A program made the position numbers and the translations under genes. Of a stretch of 64,000 nucleotides of DNA, positions 34,691-43,659 are shown one piece after another; within the stretch, counting starts at the first letter, position 1, and every line of letters starts with the position of its first letter. This DNA is from Verrucomicrobiales bacterium (lineage in GTDB: Bacteria > Verrucomicrobiota > Verrucomicrobiia > Verrucomicrobiales > SLCJ01), in contig JAGXGH010000121.1 in NCBI GenBank assembly GCA_024636835.1, positions 1-64,000 of the forward strand, in the 5' to 3' direction. A model generated the notes under the pieces. It was given only the letters and a program-made list of their open reading frames with translations. It made no database searches and was not told the DNA's origin.

Positions 34691-36127
34691 TTACTTCGCC
34701 GGTTCGACGTCGATTAGGAAGGGGGAGGCCGGTAAGCCTGCTTTATTCTCTAAATTGGTGATCCATTCTTGGTTCCAGAGATAGCGGACGTATTTAGGAT
34801 TATCGATTCCTTTGGTATCTAGTATTACTGAGAATGGTGAGGAGGGCTCGAGGGTAGCATTCACTGATTGAAATTTCTTATTCGGCCCAGCAACTTCAAA
34901 GTGATTCAGTGAGACGCCTTTCGTCAGTTTAAGTGGCGACTGATCGTAAAAGCCAACAGATACAATGTTCTCAAAAATTGTATGGGCTTTCCGCGGCCAT
35001 GGCCCTTCTGCCACTTCTGGGCCTTCAATCCCGTAGTCGAGATAAGCGTATTTGAGCGCCAGTAAGCTCAGGCGTCGCCCGACTTCACTCTTGTTTCTAG
35101 GGTGGATATTCTTTAAATCGCCAATATCCGTGGTCACAGCCATGCGGCATTTGGGGATTGTCTCGGCGGCGAGGCGTTGGGCGTTCTGGATCGCCGGTAG
35201 ATTGGTGGGGTCGTCTTTACCGTAGATGTAGGGTGCGAGCTGGACGAAGTAAAACGGCGCGTTTTCGTTCTTAAACGCAGTCCGCCATCCGGTGATCAAG
35301 GCCTCCATGTAGTCCCGATACATCGCGTGCTCGCGACGGTTGGCTTCGCCTTGATACCAGATGAACCCACGGACGGAAAGCGGGGCTAGCGGTGCGATCA
35401 TTCCGTTGTAGAGCGCGGTGTGTTGTCGTTGGTGGACCTTGCCTTTTTCCGTAGGCAGCTTCAGCAACTGTTCGACGGAGGGGAGAGCTTTCCAGCCTTC
35501 AGTGGGAATCCACGACTGGATGGGTGTGCCGCCCCATGAACTGTTAATGATGCCGATGGGCACGTCGAGTTTCTCGCGTAGTTGACGGGCAAAGAAATAT
35601 CCGACCGCAGAAAATTTATCGGCTCTCTCCACCGTGCAAAGCGTCCATTTGGCTGGCTGATCGTTCTGTGGCTCGCCTTGAGAAATCTTAGGAACTTGGA
35701 GTAAGCGTATGCCGTCCACAGGTCCGGAGTGGATGACTTTTTGATCGGCTGGCTGCACTCCACGCTTCGCGTTCCACTCCATGTTGGACTGCCCCGAGGC
35801 GATCCACACTTCGCCGATGAGCACGTCGTCGATGGTGAGTTCATTGGAGCCTGCTTTCACGACCAAAGCCTGCGGTTTGAAGGAGGCGACCTTGCGTGGT
35901 AGTTCAAGCTTCCATCGACCATTCTTATCGGCTTTGGCGGTAACTGAGTCGCCTGCGAAGGTCACGGTTACTTCATCTTCTGCATCCGCCCATCCCCAAA
36001 CACGGATCTCGGCATCGCGCTGGAGAACCATGTGATCGCTGAATACGGAGGGAAGGCGAAGCTCGGCATGCGCACATTGCAGTGCCACCGCCGCCAAAAG
36101 TGCGATCAGAGTAAAGAATCGAAGCAT
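34691..36127 (-). CDS. Sialate O-acetylesterase-like protein (short form)
   Basis: 478 residues with signal peptide (LIALLAAVALQCAHAEL). SGNH/SASA core: LPSVFSDHMVLQRDAEIRVWGWA, IASGQSNMEW (nucleophile Ser in GQSNME at 112-117), IINSSWGGTPIQSW, GFIWYQGEANRREH and DIGDLKNIHPRNKSEVGRRL with the late catalytic residues. The jelly roll seen in the other copy (17063-19042) is absent. It likely acts on O-acetylated glycans outside the cytoplasm. The second copy, 16 kb away, suggests two substrates or compartments. Confidence 0.88.
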   Translation of the reverse strand: MLRFFTLIALLAAVALQCAHAELRLPSVFSDHMVLQRDAEIRVWGWADAEDEVTVTFAGDSVTAKADKNGRWKLELPRKVASFKPQALVVKAGSNELTIDDVLIGEVWIASGQSNMEWNAKRGVQPADQKVIHSGPVDGIRLLQVPKISQGEPQNDQPAKWTLCTVERADKFSAVGYFFARQLREKLDVPIGIINSSWGGTPIQSWIPTEGWKALPSVEQLLKLPTEKGKVHQRQHTALYNGMIAPLAPLSVRGFIWYQGEANRREHAMYRDYMEALITGWRTAFKNENAPFYFVQLAPYIYGKDDPTNLPAIQNAQRLAAETIPKCRMAVTTDIGDLKNIHPRNKSEVGRRLSLLALKYAYLDYGIEGPEVAEGPWPRKAHTIFENIVSVGFYDQSPLKLTKGVSLNHFEVAGPNKKFQSVNATLEPSSPFSVILDTKGIDNPKYVRYLWNQEWITNLENKAGLPASPFLIDVEPAK

Positions 36128-36292
36128 AGTAATAACACGCAGTTAGCGCAGTGTGCTTGTCACGCACTAAAGTGGTTTTTTCGGGGAGGAGTGAAGAGAA
36201 CCATGAACGTCTTTCAAACCGGAGGCGACTTTTTGGCGTTGATAGGCTACCCGCATTGATGCGATGGCGCTTGGGATGATGGATGCCGCACA

Positions 36293-36408
36293 GCGATGGA
36301 GTGGGGACGCCTCGTCCCCACTGGGTGATGTTGGAGCACGAGATATTACGATTTGTTGGTCTTGCCTCTTGCGGCATCGCACAGGGGTGCGGGGCGCAGC
36401 CCCCTCCG
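36293..36408 (+). repeat. Direct repeat E, copy 1
   Basis: Begins GCGATGGAGTGGGGACGCC and ends near CAGCCCCCTCCG. It contains the perfect palindrome GTGGGGACG / CGTCCCCAC. About 75-80 per cent identical to 36629-36745 by eye. Confidence 0.8.
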
Positions 36409-36425
36409 GCTCTTGGGGTGGAGAT

Positions 36426-36541
36426 GGGAGGGATGCTTTTCAAGCGTCCGTGATTTTGTGCGGTGATTGTGATGGCTTCGGGTCGGGAATGGCGTGTGGC
36501 GGTGAAGGGAAGTTAGGGATGACGTGGAAGTCATCCCTCCC
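36426..36541 (+). mobile_element. MITE-like element, copy 1
   Basis: 116 bp. Starts GGGAGGGATGCTTTTC and ends GTCATCCCTCCC: inverted ends of 10 bp (GGGAGGGATG / CATCCCTCCC), continuing to CTT / AAG with one gap. Both ends and the sub-terminal blocks (GTCCGTGATTTTGTGCG; GACGTGGAAG) match 48229-48365, but the middle differs. No coding capacity, no obvious target duplication. Confidence 0.75.
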
Positions 36542-36628
36542 GGGTGAGGCGATCATGGCGCGAGCATATGTCATTTTCATGGGAGGGATGTTTTTGTTCG
36601 GTGCTCAGAATATGCCGTTGCTGATGAA

Positions 36629-36745
36629 GCGATGGAGTGGGGACGCCTCGTCTCCACTGGGTGATGTTGCGGCACGAGTATTTCACACTCCGGTGATCTT
36701 GCCTGTTGCGGCATCGCACAGGGGCGCGAGGCGCAGCCCCCTCCG
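36629..36745 (+). repeat. Direct repeat E, copy 2
   Basis: Second copy of the unit at 36293, same orientation. One base of the palindrome has changed (CGTCTCCAC), otherwise the same block order up to CAGCCCCCTCCG. Confidence 0.8.
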
Positions 36746-36804
36746 TCGATTTAGGCTGATGTCGATCCTGTGTTCTTGCTAATGCTGGGAGCTTCTTCGC
36801 GCTA

Positions 36805-39800
36805 TCAGCCATCGAGTGTTTTCGCTGCTTTCTGAGCGGCATTGAGATCTCTCTTTTCCTCGCCGTCTTTGCCCTTTGTCTCATCGTCGTTCGCGGTGAG
36901 GCGCATACCGACCGGTTTCGAGACTCCGAACTCTTCCATGGTGACGCCATACATGACGTCCGCACGGTTCATGGTGCGTTTGGAGTGGGTGACGATGATA
37001 AACTGCGACTGCGAGATGAAGCGATCGAGCACTTTGACGAAGCGGCCGATGTTTGTTTCATCGAGCGGTGCGTCCAACTCATCGAGAACACAGAATGGGC
37101 TCGGCTTGACCATGTAGATCGAGAAGAGTAGGGCGACCGCGGTCATTGAGCGTTCACCACCTGAGAGCAAGGTGATCGATTGCAGTTTTTTACCCGGAGG
37201 TTTGGCGATGACTTCAATACCTGACTCGAGTGGATCCTCGTCGTCGAGGAGCAGCAAGTTGGCTTCACCCTTTTCTCCGAAGAGCTCACGGAACATATCC
37301 TGGAAGTTGTTGCGCACCGTGTTGAAGGTTTCCAGGAATCGGATACGCGTCTCCTTGTTGATGTGCTCGATGATATCCTGCAGCTCGTTCTTACCGTTGA
37401 CCAAATCGGTCTGTTGTTTATCGAGGAAATTGTAACGCTCCTCGGCTTCTTCAAACTCATTGATCGCATCGAGATTGACGGGACCCATCGATTCCAACCT
37501 GCGGCGCAGGTCGGAAACGACGGACTCGACAAACTTCCAATCGATCTCGTGGTCTGCATCGACAGAATGATCAATTTCTTGATCCTCAGCGGCTGCCGCG
37601 GCCTCGGTTTCCGTCTCTTCGTTCTCCGAATCGGGGCGTACATCACCGCCACGAGCTACGCGCTTTTTCTGGTGCTCGATGGATGTTTTGAGTGCGTGAA
37701 CGTCTTGCTCAAATGTGGAGAGATCCACTCCGTGGCGTTCCTGGCAGGTGTTGGTGATGTTCTCCAGCCGCAGCTCGATTTGCGTGGATTTCACCTCTTC
37801 GCGACCGCGCTGGTCGTTGATGGCTGAGATGTGGTGGCGGGTCTTTTGCAGGGTGGATTCGAACTCGCGCACTTGGTTTTGTTGGCGCTGGCGCTCTTCG
37901 GCATCCTGTTCCAGCGATTCTTCGAGCTGACCAATTCCTGCCGTGGCGTCTTCGATGACATTCTCGAGCTCGGCGCTCTGAGCTTCCGCTTCGTTGATAC
38001 GAATGCGGTAGGCTTCCGATTCCTGACTACGCCGTGAAGTGATCTCATTGAGTTCGCTGAGGCGGTTTGCCATGGGCTCGCGCTGCTCTTCCAAGGCAAG
38101 CAGTGAGCGCTCTTCCACAGCGAGCGAGGTGCGGCGTTCGCTGAGCACATCGCTCGATTCGCTTTCGCGTGTGGCGATCTCATCGAGTTGCTGTTCAAAA
38201 CCAGAGACGAGAGAGAAGGCCTCTTCAGCGAGCTCACGCGCTGTGGCGAGCTCTTCGATGAACGATTCGATTTCGTTCGAGGCATCGTCGTCGCGTTGTC
38301 CGAGTTCTTTGGCTTCCCATGTGAGATTCTCGATGCGACTGCGGATCTGATCGACCTCACGTCCGATCAAGGAACGTTGGCCTTCGAGTGTCGAACGCTC
38401 CACTTTTGTCGTTTGCGCGGCTTCGCGGGCTTGCTCAAGTTGATCGCCCAGCGATTGGATGAGCTCCGTGAGTTCTTTCTCTCTGGCGGCGACTCTGTCG
38501 TGTTTCACGGAGAGTTGAGCAGTTTGAGTTTCGAGGGTGCGGACTTCGTTCTGGCGCGAGAGCACGGAAGATTCTCTATCGCCTTTGGATGCGCCGCCTT
38601 GAATGATGCCTTCGGGGAAAACGACTTCGCCATCGATGGTGGCAAAGGTAACATCGGGAAAATCTTTACGCAGCCTGGTTGCCGTATCGAGGTCATGGAC
38701 CAAAAGCACCTGGCGAAGAAGCGCTTCGAAAACCGCGCGACTCTTACCCTTCGTCTTTACACGGTCGAGCGCCCAAGCAATCGCGCCCTGTGGGACGGTC
38801 ATCATTTGCCCCGCGTCGTCGCTTAGAATAGATGCTTCGGAAAGCACCGCTGCAGTGCCGAGTTCCTTTTCCTTGAGCACTTCGATCACGCGGTGAGCGA
38901 AGGCGTCGTCGGCGACGAGCACGGTCTGCAAACGCGATCCGAGCACGGCTTCAATCGCGCGGACGTAATCGTCTTCCACTTCAAGGAATGATCCAAGCAC
39001 GCCCTTCACGCCGATACTGAAAAATTCCGGGTCATCAAGTCCGCTGAGCACCGCTTGGGTGCCGCGCTCCAGACCCTCTCCGCTTTCGAGCAGTTTGCGC
39101 AGCACATTGAGGCGACTTTCCATACCGGTGAGTTCGCGATGCACATTGGATGCTTGCTCGCGCGCACTTTGCAGATCGGCTTGCGACTTGCGGTGTTGGC
39201 GATCGGTCTCAGCGAGTTCTTCGTCTTGACGCTCGCCGGTTTCTTCAAGTTCACGAAGTCGAACGTCGAGCTGTTCTGCTTCCGACGAGCGCTCGCTCTC
39301 GCTGGTGCGGAGTGTATGGATCTCACCCTGCAGAGATTCAGCACGAGAACGATCGCTCTCGGACTGTGTGCGCATGCTTTCAATCTGCGCCTGAAGAGTC
39401 ACTGTGCGGGATTCCGCGCTGTTGCCGCGGTTACGATGGTTGGAAAGTTGTTGTGCAAGTTCGTCGCGTTGCGAGCGGAACGAGGATACATGCTGCTCTG
39501 CTTCGGTGACCAACTGACGTTGCTCTTCGATGCGATTCTGAATCGAGACCACTGCCTCTTCGGCTTGCGCGAGATCTTCCTTCTGTTGGTTGATTTTATG
39601 AGCGGTCGCACTGACATCGGCCTCGTTGCGGGCGATCAGATCTTCCAACTCACGACTGCGTTCACTGTTGTAAGCGATCCTGGAACGTGCAGACTCGATG
39701 CGGTTTTTACGTTCGTTGAGCTGTGAGCGGTTTTCGCCAATCCGGGCATCCACATCGATGATCTGCTCGCGCATTTGTTCGAGCGCCTCTTCCTTTTCGG

Positions 39801-40587
39801 TCAGAGCGGTTTCCAACTCGGAGAACTCATTCTGGAGTGAGCCGACGGAGGTTTCGAGCTCTGCCTTCTGCGCGGAGAGCTCGGTGAAGTGCTTGAACGA
39901 AAGATGGGTGTCAAGAACGCGCACATCTTCGAGTAGCGAACGGTAGCGCTTTGCCTTGGCTGCCTGGCGCTGGAGCGAGTTCATCTGGCGACGCACCTCG
40001 GCGATGATGTCGTTGATGCGAAGTAGGTTCGCCTCGGTGTATTCGAGTTTACGAATGGTCTCCTTCTTCTGCTTTTTGAACTTGGTGATTCCCGCAGCTT
40101 CTTCGAACACAGCGCGGCGCTCCTCCGGCTTGGATGACAAAATCTGATCGATCTGCCCCTGCGCCATGATGGAATAGGCTGTGCGACCGATTCCGGTGTC
40201 CATTAAGAGATCGGTGATATCACGAAGGCGGCATTTTACACCGTTGTGGAGGTATTCAGAGCGTCCGTCGCGGTAGACTCGGCGACCTATCGCCAACTCG
40301 TTGTAATCGACACCGAGCGCCTCTTCGCAGTCCGCCATGGTGAGAGTGACCTCTGCCATTCCCAGAGGTTTGCGCTTCTCTGTTCCGGAGAAAATGACAT
40401 CTGCCATCTCACCGCCGCGCAGGGCTTTGGCCGAGGTTTCACCGAGCACCCAGCGAATCGCATCGACCACGTTGGATTTTCCGCATCCGTTGGGACCAAC
40501 AATCCCTGTGACGCCAGGGTGAAACTCAATTTTTGTCTTGTCCGCGAATGACTTGAAACCGTGGATGTCGAGTGACTTAAGATACAT
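36805..40587 (-). CDS. smc: Chromosome segregation protein SMC
   Basis: 1260 residues. N-terminal ATPase head with Walker A GPNGCGKSN (about 31-39), then DAIRWVLGETSAK. Long coiled coil, hinge around 530-650 (GVKGVLGSFLEVEDDYVRAI, GSRLQTVLVADDAF, DGEVVFPEGIIQGGA), second coiled coil, and the C-terminal head with signature LLSGGERSM and Walker B FCVLDELDAPLDETN. An acidic low-complexity insert (SENEETETEAAAAAEDQEID) interrupts the C-terminal coil just before the head. SMC with ScpAB organises and segregates chromosomes; scpA/scpB are not in view. Downstream of folA and thyA on the same strand. Confidence 0.96.
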   Translation of the reverse strand: MYLKSLDIHGFKSFADKTKIEFHPGVTGIVGPNGCGKSNVVDAIRWVLGETSAKALRGGEMADVIFSGTEKRKPLGMAEVTLTMADCEEALGVDYNELAIGRRVYRDGRSEYLHNGVKCRLRDITDLLMDTGIGRTAYSIMAQGQIDQILSSKPEERRAVFEEAAGITKFKKQKKETIRKLEYTEANLLRINDIIAEVRRQMNSLQRQAAKAKRYRSLLEDVRVLDTHLSFKHFTELSAQKAELETSVGSLQNEFSELETALTEKEEALEQMREQIIDVDARIGENRSQLNERKNRIESARSRIAYNSERSRELEDLIARNEADVSATAHKINQQKEDLAQAEEAVVSIQNRIEEQRQLVTEAEQHVSSFRSQRDELAQQLSNHRNRGNSAESRTVTLQAQIESMRTQSESDRSRAESLQGEIHTLRTSESERSSEAEQLDVRLRELEETGERQDEELAETDRQHRKSQADLQSAREQASNVHRELTGMESRLNVLRKLLESGEGLERGTQAVLSGLDDPEFFSIGVKGVLGSFLEVEDDYVRAIEAVLGSRLQTVLVADDAFAHRVIEVLKEKELGTAAVLSEASILSDDAGQMMTVPQGAIAWALDRVKTKGKSRAVFEALLRQVLLVHDLDTATRLRKDFPDVTFATIDGEVVFPEGIIQGGASKGDRESSVLSRQNEVRTLETQTAQLSVKHDRVAAREKELTELIQSLGDQLEQAREAAQTTKVERSTLEGQRSLIGREVDQIRSRIENLTWEAKELGQRDDDASNEIESFIEELATARELAEEAFSLVSGFEQQLDEIATRESESSDVLSERRTSLAVEERSLLALEEQREPMANRLSELNEITSRRSQESEAYRIRINEAEAQSAELENVIEDATAGIGQLEESLEQDAEERQRQQNQVREFESTLQKTRHHISAINDQRGREEVKSTQIELRLENITNTCQERHGVDLSTFEQDVHALKTSIEHQKKRVARGGDVRPDSENEETETEAAAAAEDQEIDHSVDADHEIDWKFVESVVSDLRRRLESMGPVNLDAINEFEEAEERYNFLDKQQTDLVNGKNELQDIIEHINKETRIRFLETFNTVRNNFQDMFRELFGEKGEANLLLLDDEDPLESGIEVIAKPPGKKLQSITLLSGGERSMTAVALLFSIYMVKPSPFCVLDELDAPLDETNIGRFVKVLDRFISQSQFIIVTHSKRTMNRADVMYGVTMEEFGVSKPVGMRLTANDDETKGKDGEEKRDLNAAQKAAKTLDG

Positions 40588-40689
40588 AATTGTAGAAATG
40601 GAGGCTGATTCCTAGGGGGATTTGGCGATTTCATACCCGCCAAACAGGTGCCTAAATTGCGACGATTATGGGGGTCGGTCAAGTGTAAA

Positions 40690-40738
40690 GCACAAGATAT
40701 TGTGGTTTCCGCTAAATTGAGAACACAATATATTGAGG
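40690..40738 (-). promoter_or_regulatory. Paired palindromic boxes upstream of smc, NrdR-like
   Basis: Two 16-bp boxes, 40690-40705 (core CACAAGATATTGTG) and 40723-40738 (core ACACAATATATTGAG), start 33 bp apart, and each is followed by GGTTTCCG. They resemble the NrdR consensus (ACACAATATATTGTGT: 2-3 mismatches each), and NrdR also binds paired boxes about three helical turns apart. They lie 100-150 bp before the smc start. Regulator identity is inference. Confidence 0.5.
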
Positions 40739-40783
40739 TTTCCGTAATATTAAGATGTCTTAAGTAAATCCGGATTTTGGGAT

Positions 40784-41251
40784 CTATTTAAGCTTCCTCT
40801 GGTAGCGAACGAGGTCGAATGTCTCGTAGCTCTCAACGGTTTCCACGCGATAGAACAAATGGGCAAATTCCGGAAAATACGTGTCGCCCTCATAGCTCTT
40901 GTTGACGTGGCTGACGTAAAGTCCGTCGCATTTTTCTAACATTGCCGCGTAGAGTTGAGTGCCGCCAATGACGTAGGCGGTAGGTGCATCGGCGACCAGT
41001 TTTAAGGCATCGTCGACGGATATTGCGTGCTCGACACCTTCTGGCGCCTCGTCCCATGATCTGCTGACCACGATATTGCGCCGACCTGGCAGTGGGCGGC
41101 CGATGGATTCATAGGTCGTGCGCCCCATGATAATCGGGCTGCCCATGGTGATTTTCTTGAACACCTTGAGATCTTCAGGCAAGTGCCAGGGAAGGGTTCC
41201 GTTGGCTCCAATCAATCGATTGGGATCCATGGCAACGACGGCGTAGAGCAT
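40784..41251 (-). CDS. folA: Dihydrofolate reductase
   Basis: 155 residues, the usual size. Begins LYAVVAMDPNRLIGANGTLPWHLPEDLK, the folate- and NADPH-site start, and has IIMGRTTYESIGRPLPGRRNIVVSR and AYVIGGTQLYAAML. It reduces dihydrofolate made by ThyA. It sits 27 bp downstream of thyA on the same strand, the normal pair. Between folA and smc is a 196-bp spacer with palindromic boxes. Confidence 0.95.
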   Translation of the reverse strand: MLYAVVAMDPNRLIGANGTLPWHLPEDLKVFKKITMGSPIIMGRTTYESIGRPLPGRRNIVVSRSWDEAPEGVEHAISVDDALKLVADAPTAYVIGGTQLYAAMLEKCDGLYVSHVNKSYEGDTYFPEFAHLFYRVETVESYETFDLVRYQRKLK

Positions 41252-41278
41252 TTCAGACAGGGGATATTGGTTGGAGAG

Positions 41279-42073
41279 TTACACCGCCACCGCGCCTTTG
41301 ATGTGCGGATGAGGGTCGTAGCCAGTGATCTCGATATCCTCGATGGTGAAATTCTCTAGTTTGGTCACATCTGGATTGAGTTTGAGAATCGGCAAGGAAC
41401 GCAGATCGCGAGTCAGTTGTAATTTCGCCTGATCAATGTGGTTGGTGTAAAGGTGCAAATCACCGAAGGTGTGGACGAAATCGCCAGGCTCTAGTCCACA
41501 GACTTGAGCAATCATCTGAGTGAGTAGGGCGTAGGATGCGATGTTGAAAGGTACTCCGAGGAAAAGATCGGCGCTGCGTTGGTAGAGTTGGCAGGAGAGT
41601 TTGCCGTCGGCGACGTAGAATTGAAAAAGCAGGTGGCAGGGGGGCAGAGCCATCTTTGGCACATCGGCAACGTTCCACGCGCTGACAATATGACGGCGCG
41701 AGTCAGGGTTGTTGCGGATGCTATCCAGCACTTGAGCGATCTGATCGATGACAGCGCCGTCAGTGCCTTCCCACGACCGCCACTGCTTTCCATAGACAGG
41801 GCCGAGGTTGCCGTTTTCGTCCGCCCATTCGTCCCAAATCCGCACCTTGTTCTCCTTGAGGTAAGCGATGTTGGTTTCGCCTTTGAGGAACCACAGGAGT
41901 TCGTGGATGATCGAGCGCGTGTGGAGCTTTTTTGTGGTGATCAGCGGAAATCCATCGGCGAGTCGGTAGCGCGCCTGAGCACCGAAAACGGAATACGTGC
42001 CGGTTCCTGTTCGGTCTTCTTTAAACGTGCCCTGGTCGAGAACGAGGCGGAGGAGATCGTGATATTGTTTCAT
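41279..42073 (-). CDS. thyA: Thymidylate synthase
   Basis: 264 residues from the ATG at 42071-42073 ([15 protein letters not shown]), exactly the E. coli length; an ATG five codons earlier is less likely. ThyA marks: [28 protein letters not shown], active cysteine in [32 protein letters not shown] and the C-terminal IKGAVAV. It methylates dUMP to dTMP using methylene-tetrahydrofolate, giving dihydrofolate for FolA next door. Confidence 0.96.
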   Translation of the reverse strand: MKQYHDLLRLVLDQGTFKEDRTGTGTYSVFGAQARYRLADGFPLITTKKLHTRSIIHELLWFLKGETNIAYLKENKVRIWDEWADENGNLGPVYGKQWRSWEGTDGAVIDQIAQVLDSIRNNPDSRRHIVSAWNVADVPKMALPPCHLLFQFYVADGKLSCQLYQRSADLFLGVPFNIASYALLTQMIAQVCGLEPGDFVHTFGDLHLYTNHIDQAKLQLTRDLRSLPILKLNPDVTKLENFTIEDIEITGYDPHPHIKGAVAV

Positions 42074-42174
42074 GTATGAGCGCGGCAACGAGGGTGTTGA
42101 TAACGAAGCAAAGATCGAGTTTGCATCGTATCTCGATGCCAGATGAAGTCAATCCCGCACGGCAAAACCGAGGG

Positions 42175-42624
42175 CTATTGCGGGCCGGGCGTCTCGCCTC
42201 GATCGATAAGGATTTGGCGCACAATGGAGCTGTCGACGTCATCGTCATCGCCGAAGCTACCATTCTTGCCAGGTGATTGAACCGTTAGGGCAGGGGTAGC
42301 CGTTGGATCGATCGTGATTTTAAAAGGATTGCCCCATTCGTCGACGAACTGATTCCCTTCGATCTTGAAGCCGTTCTCAGAGGTGACGAAGCGTTTATTC
42401 AGGCTGTTATCACCGCGCAACTGATGGAGAATGTCACTATTGTCGCCGGTTGGGAAATTTCCGGTCTCCGTTTTGAAGACGTGAATTTTATCCTCGATCG
42501 CGTAGGCGAGGTTTGAGGTAGATACGGATCGGAGCTTTGGTAGGTAGTGAAAGAACCACAATCCAGAAGTGGACAACAGGCCGACACTGATGATAATGAG
42601 AACGGTGAGCGTCTTGTTGGACAT
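42175..42624 (-). CDS. GspG-like anchored protein without a prepilin site
   Basis: 149 residues: N-terminal helix (LTVLIIISVGLLSTSGLWFF), then FPTGDNSDILHQLRGDN, VDEWGNPFKITID and SPGKNGSFGDDDDVDSSIV. The last two motifs are typical for the C-terminal domain of type II secretion major pseudopilin GspG, where acidic residues bind calcium. The prepilin cleavage motif is missing, so the domain seems to have been placed on a plain membrane anchor. It starts only 16 bp before the gene at 42641 ends. Confidence 0.6.
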   Translation of the reverse strand: MSNKTLTVLIIISVGLLSTSGLWFFHYLPKLRSVSTSNLAYAIEDKIHVFKTETGNFPTGDNSDILHQLRGDNSLNKRFVTSENGFKIEGNQFVDEWGNPFKITIDPTATPALTVQSPGKNGSFGDDDDVDSSIVRQILIDRGETPGPQ

Positions 42625-42640
42625 AGTGCGCGGTGGGGAA

Positions 42641-43510
42641 TTATCGGAAGTCGGCGAGACGGTAGTTCAATCGAATTGACTCCATTAACGAACGGGTGCG
42701 CCGAATGAGTGGTGAAAATTTCTTGGAAACTTCAGAGAGTTCCTCCAGCTTGCCGCACTCGCGGCACAAGAATTTCCCAATATCCTTCTGCAGAGCGCGT
42801 TTCTTTTTTTCCAACTGCTCGATACGTGCGGAATACTCGACGATGACTTTGCTTGTCTCGGCAATGTTCCTCGTTCGTTTGCGGTGGTGCTGAGTGATTT
42901 TGTCGCGCGCCTGGTCAGCTTCCTCCTGTAAGGCGGTTCCGCGCATTTCGAGCTGCCGAGTGCGCTGCTTGTCGTTGGCTATAACGCGGGCGAGTCGTGA
43001 ATACTCATCACGCGTTGCCCGGAGTTGGTCGCGTATCTCTGCCAATTTGGCTTCGTCCACGCCCTCGGTCTTAAGAACATTCAGTTTAAGCTTTTGGCCA
43101 TTGAACCGTTTGTAGAGTTTGTTGGACTGATTGATGAGTTTCTGCACTTCGGCAAGGCTGTCGAGATAGTCGCTGCGGTTGTCGCTGACCTGTTGCTCAA
43201 TGCTGGCCACACGGTCGAGGAGATCGGTCGGTGCCTCATTGGACTCCGCCATCAGTTTTTCCTGGTCGGCCTTGCCCACGGTGAGTTTTTCGTGAGCTAT
43301 ATCCTGTTCTCGCTGAAGTTCCCGGAGGTTCCAATACTCTGTAGAGACTTCGTCGACATGCTCGATATCTTGCCATGCAAGCTTTCCGAGCAGAACTTCC
43401 GCCTCGGCGAGAAGAATTGCCTCTTCAGTAGCGTTCCTTAAATAAGAACGCGTTGGGACGATGCCAGTGCGTGCAGCAAATTGATGGAACAGATAAGCGA
43501 ACGAATTCAT
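42641..43510 (-). CDS. Coiled-coil protein of unknown function
   Basis: 289 residues, almost wholly alpha-helical; long heptad segments (LRELQREQDIAHEKL, LAEIRDQLRATRDEYSRLA, VIVEYSARIEQLEKKKRAL). Near the C-terminus a CRECGKLEELSE pair of cysteines could bind metal in a dimer. The N-terminal 40 residues (FAARTGIVPTRSYLRNATEE) look like a small folded cap. No signal peptide. It is co-directional with the GspG-like gene and thyA-folA-smc. Function is not recognisable. Confidence 0.65.
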   Translation of the reverse strand: MNSFAYLFHQFAARTGIVPTRSYLRNATEEAILLAEAEVLLGKLAWQDIEHVDEVSTEYWNLRELQREQDIAHEKLTVGKADQEKLMAESNEAPTDLLDRVASIEQQVSDNRSDYLDSLAEVQKLINQSNKLYKRFNGQKLKLNVLKTEGVDEAKLAEIRDQLRATRDEYSRLARVIANDKQRTRQLEMRGTALQEEADQARDKITQHHRKRTRNIAETSKVIVEYSARIEQLEKKKRALQKDIGKFLCRECGKLEELSEVSKKFSPLIRRTRSLMESIRLNYRLADFR

Positions 43511-43599
43511 CAGTTGGTGGTGACCATATTTATCGTCGCTTCAGAAGAAGTGATTTTCTAAGCGATGTCATGAGTATCGCTATCTTCACCCAAAACGGT

Positions 43600-43629
43600 G
43601 CCCCCGCAAGTATCCAAACTTACGGGGGC
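43600..43629 (-). terminator. Hairpin downstream of acs
   Basis: Arms GCCCCCG and CGGGGGC with an inner AAGT/ACTT pair around a 6-base loop, in the 150-bp space after the acs stop (43660). The run of T after it on the minus strand is weak (CCGTTTTGG), so a factor-independent stop is likely but not textbook. Confidence 0.6.
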
Positions 43630-43659
43630 GTAATGTTCATAGAGTGTCAGTACGACGAA

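Larger units (their letters stand above)
36128..36804. other. Gene-free repeat island between esterase and smc
   Basis: No gene is supported. The island is built of two direct repeats of about 116 bp (36293, 36629) flanking a MITE-like element (36426-36541). Frames that cross it correspond to the repeats and appear again at 48229-48365. Confidence 0.7.

Noticed and set aside
36264-36782. 172-residue frame between the esterase and smc
   Set aside because: It consists of the two direct repeats and the MITE-like element; part of it recurs at 48229-48365 in other contexts.
40681-40760. Tandem 33-bp units as a start of a CRISPR or origin
   Set aside because: Only two units; each is a palindromic box, not a DnaA box, so an operator is the better reading.
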